In this document: in pieces, positions 17,321 to 25,374 of the stretch
How the letters are laid out: the number at the start of each line of letters is the position of its first letter
How positions within the stretch are numbered: position 1 is the first letter of the stretch
NCBI GenBank assembly: GCA_945897755.1
Contig: CAMDGH010000016.1
Coordinates: forward strand, 1-39,621
Origin: Chryseobacterium gleum
GTDB taxonomy: Bacteria; Bacteroidota; Bacteroidia; Flavobacteriales_D; Crocinitomicaceae
Direction: 5' to 3'
DNA length: 39,621 nucleotides
Notes under the pieces: model-generated
Told to the model about the DNA's origin: nothing
What the model saw: only the letters and a program-made list of their open reading frames with translations
The model's database searches: none
Translations under genes and position numbers: made by a program

Positions 17321-18322
17321 TTAATCTATTTGGTAAGATTGTAAAATTTGATTATAATTCGTTTTCATTAGCGCATTCAAGGTAAAATCACTTTCATTTT
17401 CCATAAAAGAATGCACCATTTTCCATCCGATAAACTGACCTAATCGATCCGGACCTGCCTCTGGTAATCCAAGTGAAAAAGGACCTTCTTTTAACAATCC
17501 TGTAATCTCTCGTTCATTCGATGAAAAGAGTAATTGTTGATCAACCAAGTATTTCCATATCATGTTTTCATGAGAAATAGCCCAATTAAATTTGGATTTC
17601 GGGTAACGTAAAATCAAATGAGCTGGTAAATTAGTAAAGCATATCTCGCTAACATAAAGCAACTTACCATAATGAATCATTTGTTCTACTAAAACAGTGC
17701 TATTACATGGATATTGAGCAAGTAACCAAGAAAAAAATAAATCACGTTCGAAAAAATCAGGATTCATCCCTTTTTTCATCCAAAGATGAAAATCATTAGA
17801 AGGTAATTGTTGAATAACAGGATTATTAGAACCTAAATACCACTCAAGACCAATTGAAATAGAATTATCATGAACAAAGGTGTAATTTGCAAATAAAGAG
17901 TTCATGTAGTAAACTTGAGTAGGCAATTTTAATTGTGGTAAAAAAAAATGGGCGCGTTTAAATCCATTGATTATATGATCAGATTTTGAATTAATTTTAG
18001 TAGTGTAAGCTAAGCGTATTTCTTTTTCAAGTGAAGAAATATAAGTATCATTTCTAAAAATGGAAATACGTTTATATACATCATCGTTATTTACATCCCC
18101 TATTTGAAGACATGATTTTGTTAAATACGAAATAATGCCTTTGTCTATTATAGGCGAATTACAAAACGTGTAAAAAGCGTTAGAATCTGAATGAACAACA
18201 ACTGAATCTAAATTAATAAAACGAATGGGTAAGTTTACATTAGACAAATCAACAGAAAATCGATTATGATTGCATGAAAAAAATAAAAAACTAAAGAAAA
18301 GAATAAAAAAAAACTTTGTCAT
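17321..18322 (-). CDS. gldB: gliding motility lipoprotein GldB
   Basis: The 333-aa product has a lipoprotein signal (hydrophobic residues 3-15, lipobox FFSC, Cys17). Family features include RAHFFLPQLKLPTQVYYMNS, W-[YF]-LG, and near the end PDRLGQFIGWKMVHSFM, the conserved GldB C-terminal block. GldB is a lipoprotein needed for gliding in F. johnsoniae. It heads an apparent gldB-gldC-membrane protein operon. A full-consensus promoter ends 5 nt before the ATG, predicting an essentially leaderless mRNA. Confidence 0.9.
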   Translation of the reverse strand: MTKFFFILFFSFLFFSCNHNRFSVDLSNVNLPIRFINLDSVVVHSDSNAFYTFCNSPIIDKGIISYLTKSCLQIGDVNNDDVYKRISIFRNDTYISSLEKEIRLAYTTKINSKSDHIINGFKRAHFFLPQLKLPTQVYYMNSLFANYTFVHDNSISIGLEWYLGSNNPVIQQLPSNDFHLWMKKGMNPDFFERDLFFSWLLAQYPCNSTVLVEQMIHYGKLLYVSEICFTNLPAHLILRYPKSKFNWAISHENMIWKYLVDQQLLFSSNEREITGLLKEGPFSLGLPEAGPDRLGQFIGWKMVHSFMENESDFTLNALMKTNYNQILQSYQID

Positions 18323-18327
18323 GAAAT

Positions 18328-18356
18328 CAAAAATACAAAACTTTTAAAGGAAACAA
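18328..18356 (-). promoter_or_regulatory. gldB promoter (TTG - 18 nt - TATTTTTG), leaderless configuration
   Basis: On the minus strand, TTG (18356-18354), an 18-nt spacer and TATTTTTG (18335-18328) match the Bacteroidetes consensus at every defined position. Only 5 nt separate the element from the gldB ATG, so transcription should begin at or next to the start codon. A second exact -7 match (TAATTTTG, 18387-18380) lies further upstream without a properly spaced TTG. Confidence 0.55.
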
Positions 18357-18517
18357 TAGAAAAGAGGTGGAAAACGGGTCAAAATTATTTTGAGGTGCTG
18401 GTTATGTAATTAGTGCAATTCTAAAATGAATGAAATCCAAGTCTCTTGAGCCTTTATTTTGTTTGACAGCCTACTGCTAAACAATTTTATCTTCGATCTC
18501 TTAAAGCACAATAATAC

Positions 18518-18525
18518 TAACTTTG
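18518..18525 (+). promoter_or_regulatory. -7 promoter element (TAACTTTG) for hemL
   Basis: Exact TAnnTTTG match ending 32 nt before the hemL ATG at 18558. It lies inside the upstream open-frame extension of hemL, supporting the downstream start. Confidence 0.4.
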
Positions 18526-18557
18526 TTGTTTATTGCTTAGATCTAAAAAACAACATT

Positions 18558-19847
18558 ATGAATAAAACAATATCTGAACTTCTTTTTTCAAAAGCGAAAA
18601 ATTATTTTCCTGGAGGCGTAAATTCTCCTGTTAGGGCTTTTAAGTCTGTAGATGGTTCACCTTTATTTATTAAAAAAGGAGATGGATGCCATATTTGGGA
18701 TGAAGATGATAACCAATTTATAGATTTTTGTTGTAGTTGGGGTCCTTTGATTTTAGGTCATAATCACCCTAAAGTGTATGGTAAGATTGTGTCAACATTA
18801 CAAAATGGATCTAGTTTTGGGGCACCAACTCGGATGGAAAATGAGTTGGCCGAATTAATTTTAAGCAAAAATCCGTACATTGAAAAAATGAGGTTTGTAA
18901 GTTCAGGCACAGAGGCTGTTATGTCTGCTCTAAGAGTAGCACGTGGATTTACAGGAAAGGATAAAGTATTGAAATTTGAGGGCTGCTACCATGGCCATGT
19001 CGATTCATTATTGGTTAAAGCTGGAAGTGGTTTAGTGACTCTTGGAGCATCTACAAGTGCTGGTGTACCTGATAGTTTTGCGAAAGAAACCATTGTTTTA
19101 CCTCTAAACGACATTGAATTACTTAGGGATTGCTTTGAACAGTATGCGCATGAAATTGCGTGTGCAATTATAGAACCGATACCGGCAAATAATGGCTTAT
19201 TATTACAAGAGAAAACCTTTTTACTTGAATTAAGATCCTTATGTACTAAATACAATGTGCTTTTACTTTTTGATGAGGTTATTTCTGGATTTCGTGTTGC
19301 TTTTTCTGGGGCAGCCGAACTATACCAAATTACTCCGGACCTTGTCACTTACGGTAAAATTATAGGAGGAGGGCTACCCGTAGGTGCTTATGGTGCAAGT
19401 AAAGAAATCATGTCTTGTGTATCTCCTGAGGGTGATGTTTATCAAGCAGGAACATTGTCTGGAAATCCAGTAGCAATGGCAGCAGGTATCGCTCAACTAA
19501 CAGAATGTGCACAACCTGGATTCTATGCATTATTAGAACAAAAAACCCTCGATTTTATTGCTCCAATAAATGCACATTTAAAAATAAAGGATTATGATTG
19601 CGAAATAGTAAGTATTGGATCTATTTTTTGGCTTTCTTTTGCCAAAGACAAACAAATTCGATCCGCTTCAGAAATTAATCCTAACATGACCAAGTTTAAG
19701 GAATTACATAGTGCTTTATTGGAGTTAGGTGTTTATTTAGGACCCAGCGGATATGAAGTAGGCTTTGTTTCTCAGGCACACACATCAGAGATTTTAAAAG
19801 ATGCAGCATTAAAATTTTGTCAAGCATACGACATTATTTATTCCTAG
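18558..19847 (+). CDS. hemL: glutamate-1-semialdehyde 2,1-aminomutase
   Basis: From the ATG at 18558 (429 aa, the usual family length) the protein begins with LFSKAKNYFPGGVNSPVRAF, the HemL hallmark. It has FVSSGTEAVMSALR, the YHGHVDSLL loop, FDEVISGFR and the PLP-binding Lys at about residue 267 in VTYGKIIGGGLPVG. It converts glutamate-1-semialdehyde to 5-aminolevulinate in the C5 route to tetrapyrroles. The frame is open 33 codons further upstream, but that stretch is unlike the family and contains the -7 element. No other heme gene is adjacent. A strong terminator follows. Confidence 0.96.
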   Translation: MNKTISELLFSKAKNYFPGGVNSPVRAFKSVDGSPLFIKKGDGCHIWDEDDNQFIDFCCSWGPLILGHNHPKVYGKIVSTLQNGSSFGAPTRMENELAELILSKNPYIEKMRFVSSGTEAVMSALRVARGFTGKDKVLKFEGCYHGHVDSLLVKAGSGLVTLGASTSAGVPDSFAKETIVLPLNDIELLRDCFEQYAHEIACAIIEPIPANNGLLLQEKTFLLELRSLCTKYNVLLLFDEVISGFRVAFSGAAELYQITPDLVTYGKIIGGGLPVGAYGASKEIMSCVSPEGDVYQAGTLSGNPVAMAAGIAQLTECAQPGFYALLEQKTLDFIAPINAHLKIKDYDCEIVSIGSIFWLSFAKDKQIRSASEINPNMTKFKELHSALLELGVYLGPSGYEVGFVSQAHTSEILKDAALKFCQAYDIIYS

Positions 19848-19893
19848 AGACTTACTAAAAGGTTGATGTTCCCAATTGCCCTATTGATAAATG

Positions 19894-19936
19894 AATAATA
19901 AAAAAAGCCATTTATTAAATGGCTTTTTTTATTATT
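19894..19936. terminator. bidirectional rho-independent terminator
   Basis: A long stem pairs 19894-19913 with 19917-19936 around a 3-nt loop; its centre is GCCATTT/AAATGGC, flanked by A7 on one side and T7 on the other. It serves hemL (ending 19847) and the convergent lipoprotein gene (ending 19983). Confidence 0.88.
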
Positions 19937-19982
19937 CAGTATGTGTTAGCGCACACTTATTTTTTATGGATTAGATAATAGA

Positions 19983-20846
19983 TTACCAAGATTTCACCAA
20001 GATTTCTTTTGTCCATGTTCCTACCGTCAATATTGCTTTATTATCGCATGCTCCATCTCCGTAATCAATAATCGCATCTTTTTTCCCTGTACGTGTAATT
20101 TTTAATTTGCCTTTTTTAATCCATTGGCAAACATCGGATTTTTCAAGTGCAGTTATCGTAGAAAATGAATATGGTATGTTATTTGAATTAATTCCATAAG
20201 ATGTACCCGTTATTTCGTAGGTATCATCCTTAATGTCTGGGGTATCATAACCCGCTGTCCACAGTCTTACTCGGTCAGAGCTCCATGAAATCATGCCGCC
20301 ATCTTTTTTTATGATTTTAGCATCTTTTACATTTATTTCAAATGTACGCGCGTCTTTTAATGTAACTTTTTTAGATCCAATCAGTTGATTATCATTTACA
20401 AAATATTCATTTTTTACTTTTTGATCGCTGTCTTTATTCTTTTGTATACTATCAGTACGGTAGGTAATAACAGAACCAATTATATTTTTTGTCGGTTGAT
20501 AATTTATTTCAATAGATCCACGTCGTGTTTTACCGTCTTTACATGTACAATTTATTTTGCCGTCTTTACCATAACTAACTACTAAAGTTCCAGATTTTGT
20601 AATGGTATCAAATTTCATGAATTTCACTCCTAAACAAGTGTCTTTTGATTTTTCAAAAGATTTAATACTAGGGTTTAATTCATAAGTTCCAGCCTGATCT
20701 CCAGCATTTTTTAGGTCGTAAATTATATTTTCAGCAAAACCATCATCACTTGCGATGGAAGAAACATCTGTTGCATCTTCTGTCTTTTTTGTACACGAAG
20801 TAATGCAAATTAGCACGAATAAAATTATTCCATTCAGTTTTATCAT
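19983..20846 (-). CDS. putative lipoprotein of unknown function
   Basis: The 287-aa protein has a lipoprotein signal (lipobox ITSC, Cys18) followed by an acidic, Ser-rich linker. The mature domain has WSSDRVRLWTAGYDT, a D-D-T-Y-E-I-T-G-T-S-Y-G-I stretch, and near the C-terminus IDYGDGACDNKAIL, which I have seen as a recurrent block in Bacteroidetes lipoproteins of unknown role. Mature cysteines occur at CLG, CTC, VCQW and ACDN and could form disulfides. It is convergent with hemL across a shared terminator. No function is assigned. Confidence 0.72.
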   Translation of the reverse strand: MIKLNGIILFVLICITSCTKKTEDATDVSSIASDDGFAENIIYDLKNAGDQAGTYELNPSIKSFEKSKDTCLGVKFMKFDTITKSGTLVVSYGKDGKINCTCKDGKTRRGSIEINYQPTKNIIGSVITYRTDSIQKNKDSDQKVKNEYFVNDNQLIGSKKVTLKDARTFEINVKDAKIIKKDGGMISWSSDRVRLWTAGYDTPDIKDDTYEITGTSYGINSNNIPYSFSTITALEKSDVCQWIKKGKLKITRTGKKDAIIDYGDGACDNKAILTVGTWTKEILVKSW

Positions 20847-20916
20847 CTTATTTTAATTTTAAATATTTAATAAATATAAAAAAAAATAGTTTGATTTTAA
20901 AAAAAATATAAAAAAA

Positions 20917-21477
20917 TTACCAATGGAGCGGTAGTGCATAAAAATTTGAAGTTCTACCCTCAGGATCAAACCAAATACTTTCTCCATGAATGCTTCCTTT
21001 CTTATACATTTCGATTCCTTGTATCACAGAGTTAGGGTGATAATGAACCCATTGTCCATCAAGCGCTCCATCCGAATAATTCACTTTTCCCTTTAAGGCG
21101 CCTGATGTGTGAAATAATTCCATACTGCCATGCAGTATCCCATTAGAGTAAGAATAATTTTTAGCGGAATTTCCGTTCAAATAAAATTCTTCAAATACAC
21201 CATGCTGAATGCCATTTGTATAATTCCCTTTTAATATTAACTGACCGCTTTCATGAAAGTCAAGCCATTCTCCATGAAATTTACCCTCTATCAATGTGGA
21301 TTTAAGTCTCATTTTTTTTGATATCCCATAAAACTTTACATATTCTCCAGTATAAGGAACAGAAAATGAAGAGTCATGATAATAGGTGTTATCATTAAAA
21401 TTATATACTTGGGAAAGGCAAACAGATGCATTAGATGAAAAAAGTATGACACAATATAATATAACTATTTTACGCAT
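20917..21477 (-). CDS. exported MORN-variant repeat protein
   Basis: The 186-aa protein has a signal peptide (about residues 1-22). From about residue 62 it has five or so repeats of roughly 22 residues of the form G-x-x-H-G-x-x-x-x-[FY]-[HY]-x-x-G-x-x-x, as in GEWLDFHESGQLILKGNY, HGVFEEFYLNGN and HGSMELFHTSGALKG. This is the MORN_2 (PF07661) variant common in Bacteroidetes, a beta-hairpin repeat with no enzymatic activity known. It follows an outer-membrane-like gene on the same strand, 73 nt downstream; cotranscription is possible but not shown. Confidence 0.8.
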   Translation of the reverse strand: MRKIVILYCVILFSSNASVCLSQVYNFNDNTYYHDSSFSVPYTGEYVKFYGISKKMRLKSTLIEGKFHGEWLDFHESGQLILKGNYTNGIQHGVFEEFYLNGNSAKNYSYSNGILHGSMELFHTSGALKGKVNYSDGALDGQWVHYHPNSVIQGIEMYKKGSIHGESIWFDPEGRTSNFYALPLHW

Positions 21478-21550
21478 ATACTTCCTAGTTAGATGAAAAA
21501 GAATATTAACTTAAATATAAGATAAAAATTCATCGAATAGAAGAAAAAGC

Positions 21551-22456
21551 TTATTTTTTTTGCCAGCGCAACGTATAATAAAATCCTCCATATAAAACAA
21601 AAAACGGATTATTGGTTTCGCCTTCACTCACTATAATTGGAAAATTAACATAAGGAGATAAATTGAATATACAGTTTTTATAAACATACATTACATCTAG
21701 ATTCACCACAGCAGATTTTAGATTTAAAGAAGAAGCGGTATTTGAAGTTGTTATTTTTTTGTGATACACAATTACGTTGTTTTGCGTTCCTATGTAAAGA
21801 TCTACTTCGGGTGAAATGATTAATTTATCGTCTTCGATAAATACATCATAGCTATTAAATGCTTTCGAATTCATCAAAGTGAAGGTGTAATCTTTTAGGG
21901 AAGTAGTCACACTATTCGTTTTAGAAGGATTCTTTCCCTTTTTTGCTGCCTTAATATAGGTTTTACTCCCTGACGAATAATCAAAACTGATCGCTGAATA
22001 AAGCCAATCGAAATCGTAAGCAAAGTAAGCGTTTAGATTATTGTTAACCAAACTCGTTATCCTAGATACGTCTTTCGAAAAGAAAAAGCGCGCGTATGAA
22101 ATTGATCCATCCCAGTGATTCCCAATATTAAATTGATATCCTAAGGAAAAATCCAATTCATCAAATGCCTTAGAAGTAGTACTTGTATGAACGAGTGCTA
22201 TTTTTGTGAATAGACCACTCCAATGTGTATATTTAATTGCAGGTCTAATTAACGGAATTGCAATCGAATCTTTTTTCCCTAAGAATGAATTTGTACTTGA
22301 GTAAGTAAGATACATCCTCAATTTTGAGATTTTAGGATCAGTTGGGATTGTATCGGAGTTTTTATTATTAAGTATTAGTTCTAGCGAATCTGTTTCTTGG
22401 CTAAATATGAATAAACAAGAAAAAGTAATGTATAAAATAAGCGTTATTTTTTTCAT
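21551..22456 (-). CDS. probable outer-membrane protein
   Basis: The 301-aa product has a cleavable signal peptide (about residues 1-20, ending FSQ). The rest is rich in alternating aromatic/polar strands (for example LDFSLGYQFNIG, SISYARFFFS, LYSAISFDYSSG) and ends with LYGGFYYTLRWQKK, an amphipathic final strand with a penultimate aromatic patch, typical of a beta-barrel. I do not recognise a specific family. A promoter-like pair lies upstream at 22508-22539. Confidence 0.6.
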   Translation of the reverse strand: MKKITLILYITFSCLFIFSQETDSLELILNNKNSDTIPTDPKISKLRMYLTYSSTNSFLGKKDSIAIPLIRPAIKYTHWSGLFTKIALVHTSTTSKAFDELDFSLGYQFNIGNHWDGSISYARFFFSKDVSRITSLVNNNLNAYFAYDFDWLYSAISFDYSSGSKTYIKAAKKGKNPSKTNSVTTSLKDYTFTLMNSKAFNSYDVFIEDDKLIISPEVDLYIGTQNNVIVYHKKITTSNTASSLNLKSAVVNLDVMYVYKNCIFNLSPYVNFPIIVSEGETNNPFFVLYGGFYYTLRWQKK

Positions 22457-22507
22457 GTTAATTAGTTCAAAAGTGCATTGATATATGCTTCTACGTTATA
22501 GTTTGTT

Positions 22508-22539
22508 CCAAGTTAAGTGCATTGAAGAAAGAAACAAAA
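22508..22539 (-). promoter_or_regulatory. possible promoter of the outer-membrane protein gene
   Basis: On the minus strand, TTTTG (22539-22535), a 19-nt spacer and TAACTTGG (22515-22508, one mismatch to TAnnTTTG). The predicted leader is about 45 nt. Confidence 0.35.
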
Positions 22540-22694
22540 GTGTTTTCTCTAGAGCAAAGTGAATAGGAGTAAATTCAATTTCATTGTGTGAGATCATATC
22601 GTTTTTATTGTATTTGTTTCTTTCTAAGTATAAAAGTTTAACCTAAACTATGATTTTTTTTTCAAAGCGAGATTATCTTGCTTAAATTAGCAGT

Positions 22695-23018
22695 ATGATT
22701 TTATACAACGTTACAATTAACATCGACAAAGATGTCCATGAGGATTGGTTAAATTGGATGCGCACAATTCATATTCCTGCAGTTATGCAAACTGGATGTT
22801 TTTTGGAAAGTAAGCTTTCTCGAATTCAAGGTGAAGAAGACGGCGGAATCACTTTTTCTGTAATGTATTTATGTCCATCTGAAACAAAATACGATGAATA
22901 TACTGCCATGTTTGCCCCCTCACTACAAAAAGAACATTTAGAAAGATATGCGGGTAAGTTTGCTGCATTTAGAACAATTTTAACTGTTATTGATCAATTT
23001 GAATCACATGTCGGTTAA
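22695..23018 (+). CDS. DUF4286 family protein
   Basis: The 107-aa protein matches the small DUF4286 family: it starts MILYNVTINIDKDVHEDW, followed by WMRTIHIPAVMQTG and ends with a conserved LERYAGKFAAFRTIL. It looks like a single ferredoxin-like alpha/beta domain with no signal peptide. Function unknown. Its last 11 nt overlap the start of rsmA in another frame, suggesting translational coupling. Confidence 0.85.
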   Translation: MILYNVTINIDKDVHEDWLNWMRTIHIPAVMQTGCFLESKLSRIQGEEDGGITFSVMYLCPSETKYDEYTAMFAPSLQKEHLERYAGKFAAFRTILTVIDQFESHVG

Positions 23019-23787
23019 GGCGAAAAAACACCTTGGACAACATTTTTTAATTGATAAAAGTGTGAGTAAGAGAATCGCCCAGCAATTTGGTGCTCATCAG
23101 GGATGTAGAAAAGTATTAGAAATTGGCCCTGGTATGGGTGCACTAACCACTTTTTTATTAGAAGAGCCACTCAATAAGCTTTGGGTGATGGAGGTGGATG
23201 TTGAGTCTATCAAATTCCTTGAAGAAAATTTTCCTCAATTGGAATCAAAGATTCTGAATGCTGATTTTTTAAAAACAAATTTATCTGATTTTTTCGGCAC
23301 CGAACCTTTTTCTGTAGTGGGTAATTTCCCGTATAATATTTCATCTCAAATTTTATTTAGATGCCTTGAATATAGAAATCAAATCCCTGAGATTATGGGT
23401 ATGTTTCAAAAAGAGGTCGCTGAACGAATTGCTGTTGGACCAGGAACAAAAACGTATGGAATTATTAGTGTTTTATTGCAAACATTTTATGATATTTCAT
23501 ATTGTTTTACAGTCGATGAACATGTCTTTAATCCACCACCAAAAGTTAAATCAGGGGTTATTCGTTTAACTCGGAACGAACGATTAACATTGCCATGTGA
23601 CGAAAAATTATTTATACAAATTGTAAAAGCGTGCTTTAATCAGCGAAGAAAAATGATTCGTAATACCATTAAACCTTTCGTAGATGGTAAACCATTTGAT
23701 AGCCCTTATTTGGAAACACGTCCAGAGCGATTGAGTGTTGATGATTTTATATCATTAACGTTAGCGGTAGAAAAAACAAGGTTATGA
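23008..23787 (+). CDS. rsmA: 16S rRNA (adenine-1518/1519-N6)-dimethyltransferase
   Basis: The 259-aa product starts VKAKKHLGQHFL, the KsgA/RsmA signature, followed by the SAM-binding LEIGPGMGALT, the motif IV block GNFPYNISSQI, and a C-terminal domain with FNQRRKMIRNT. It dimethylates two adenines in the 3' hairpin of 16S rRNA during small-subunit maturation. I choose the ATG at 23008; a TTG six codons upstream would lengthen the overlap with the DUF4286 gene without adding family sequence. Confidence 0.96.
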   Translation: MSVKAKKHLGQHFLIDKSVSKRIAQQFGAHQGCRKVLEIGPGMGALTTFLLEEPLNKLWVMEVDVESIKFLEENFPQLESKILNADFLKTNLSDFFGTEPFSVVGNFPYNISSQILFRCLEYRNQIPEIMGMFQKEVAERIAVGPGTKTYGIISVLLQTFYDISYCFTVDEHVFNPPPKVKSGVIRLTRNERLTLPCDEKLFIQIVKACFNQRRKMIRNTIKPFVDGKPFDSPYLETRPERLSVDDFISLTLAVEKTRL

Positions 23788-23838
23788 TAAGTGCTTTAGT
23801 TTCTTTTTTAAAGTGTGGTTTATTATGTGGCATATTCG

Positions 23839-23866
23839 TTGTAAGATTTTAGATATAGTAATTTTA
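23839..23866 (+). promoter_or_regulatory. possible promoter of the alkaline phosphatase gene
   Basis: TTG (23839-23841), a 17-nt spacer and TAATTTTA (23859-23866, one mismatch to TAnnTTTG). Five nucleotides separate it from the ATG at 23872, again a near-leaderless arrangement. Confidence 0.4.
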
Positions 23867-23871
23867 TAGGT

Positions 23872-25287
23872 ATGAAAAGAAGGTCTTTTTTAACTGGTTC
23901 TACCTTATTGGGATTAAGTTCTTTGGTTTTACCAAGTTGGACTTTTTCTGCACAAAACACACCCATTTTTCCATCAAAAAAAACGCATCCAAAACAGGCT
24001 AAAAATATAATATTTTTAGTGAGTGATGGCATGAGTATGGGGACTTTGTCTTTGGCTGACCAATTTATGCGAATGAAAAATGGTAAGTCAACTGAATGGA
24101 TTTCGCTCTATGAAAAAAAAGAATGTACACGAGCATTAATGGATACGGCGTCTTTAAATTCATTAGTTACCGACTCTGCAGCTGGTGGATCTGCTTGGGG
24201 TTGTGGCTATAGGGTGGAAAACGGGAAGATTAATGTGGGACCGAATGGGGAACGGTACACTCCAATTTTACAAAAGTATAAAAAGGCAGGAAAATCGGTT
24301 GGTTGTGTAACGACAGTGCCTATTACGCATGCTACACCAGCTTCGTTTTGTGTGAATAACGAAGATCGTTCAGGTCAGGATCAAATTGCAATGGATTATT
24401 TAAACCTGCGTTTTGATGTAATGATGGGAGGAGGTGACCTCTATTTTTCTGAGTCAACTCGGGCAGATAAAGTTAATTTATATCCTTTATTTGAATCGAA
24501 GGGATTTGATGTTTTACACAAAAAAGAAGATTTTAAAACTGTTTTGCAATCGGAAAAACCTGTTTTAGGTGTATTCGATAAGGATGCTTTGCCTTATTCA
24601 ATTGATAATGAAGCTGATTTCACCGTTCCTTCACTCGCTGAAATGACAGATTTCGCAATCAATAAGCTGAAAATGAACAAAGAAGGCTTTGTACTTCAAG
24701 TAGAAGCAGGAAAGGTGGACTGGGCAGCGCATGCAAATGATACTGTAGCACTATTAAATGATCAACTTGCTTTTGATGACGCAATCGGTGTCGCTCTTCG
24801 ATTTGCATTAGAAGATGAAAATACCCTTGTGGTAATTACAACCGATCATGGAAATTCAAATCCAGGTCTTCTTTACGGTAAATCTGCAACTGAAAATTTC
24901 AAAAAAGTTTGGACAAGTAAGCATAGTAATGAATGGATTTTAAAAGGGCTTACTTTTGAGACTACTCCTCAGCAATTGATTGAACGCATCGAATTTGCTT
25001 CTAATTGCGTTCTCTCTATAGAAAATGCAACCCTACTTAAAAACAAGTTTTTGGAAATGAATAAAGAAATTTCCCTCTTGTACAACCCCTATAAATTGCC
25101 ATTTAAAGAACTTGCTCAATACCAATCATTACAAACGTCCGTGAGTTGGATGGGTACTAATCACACTTCTGATTTTGTTGAATTATGTATGATAGGTCCT
25201 GGGAGTGAACTTTTGCCCGCATTCATTAAAAACAATCAAGTACATCACTTTTTGTTAAATGCTACTGGACTGACTCCCGACTTTTAG
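23872..25287 (+). CDS. alkaline phosphatase (PhoA superfamily) with Tat signal
   Basis: The 471-aa protein begins MKRRSFLTG followed by a hydrophobic stretch, a twin-arginine signal peptide. Active-site pieces of the alkaline phosphatase family are in order: Asp52 in FLVSDGMSMG (metal), the phosphorylated Ser at 102 in VTDSAAGGSAWG, EAGKVDWAAHAND, VVITTDHGNSNPG, and a late metal His in MGTNHTSDFVE. It should release phosphate from organic phosphomonoesters in the periplasm; Tat export fits folding with metals in the cytoplasm. It is 84 nt downstream of rsmA with its own promoter-like sequence. No Pho-box is recognisable. Confidence 0.9.
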   Translation: MKRRSFLTGSTLLGLSSLVLPSWTFSAQNTPIFPSKKTHPKQAKNIIFLVSDGMSMGTLSLADQFMRMKNGKSTEWISLYEKKECTRALMDTASLNSLVTDSAAGGSAWGCGYRVENGKINVGPNGERYTPILQKYKKAGKSVGCVTTVPITHATPASFCVNNEDRSGQDQIAMDYLNLRFDVMMGGGDLYFSESTRADKVNLYPLFESKGFDVLHKKEDFKTVLQSEKPVLGVFDKDALPYSIDNEADFTVPSLAEMTDFAINKLKMNKEGFVLQVEAGKVDWAAHANDTVALLNDQLAFDDAIGVALRFALEDENTLVVITTDHGNSNPGLLYGKSATENFKKVWTSKHSNEWILKGLTFETTPQQLIERIEFASNCVLSIENATLLKNKFLEMNKEISLLYNPYKLPFKELAQYQSLQTSVSWMGTNHTSDFVELCMIGPGSELLPAFIKNNQVHHFLLNATGLTPDF

Positions 25288-25374
25288 TTTTTTATACCAA
25301 ACATAACTACAAAACATTCCAATCAAATTGTTCTTTTTCATCGTCTTGATAAAAAATTACTTCGCATATTTGGT

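Noticed and set aside
25288-25374. A terminator between the alkaline phosphatase and S8 protease genes
   Set aside because: No stable stem with a T-run is present in this AT-rich gap between convergent genes.
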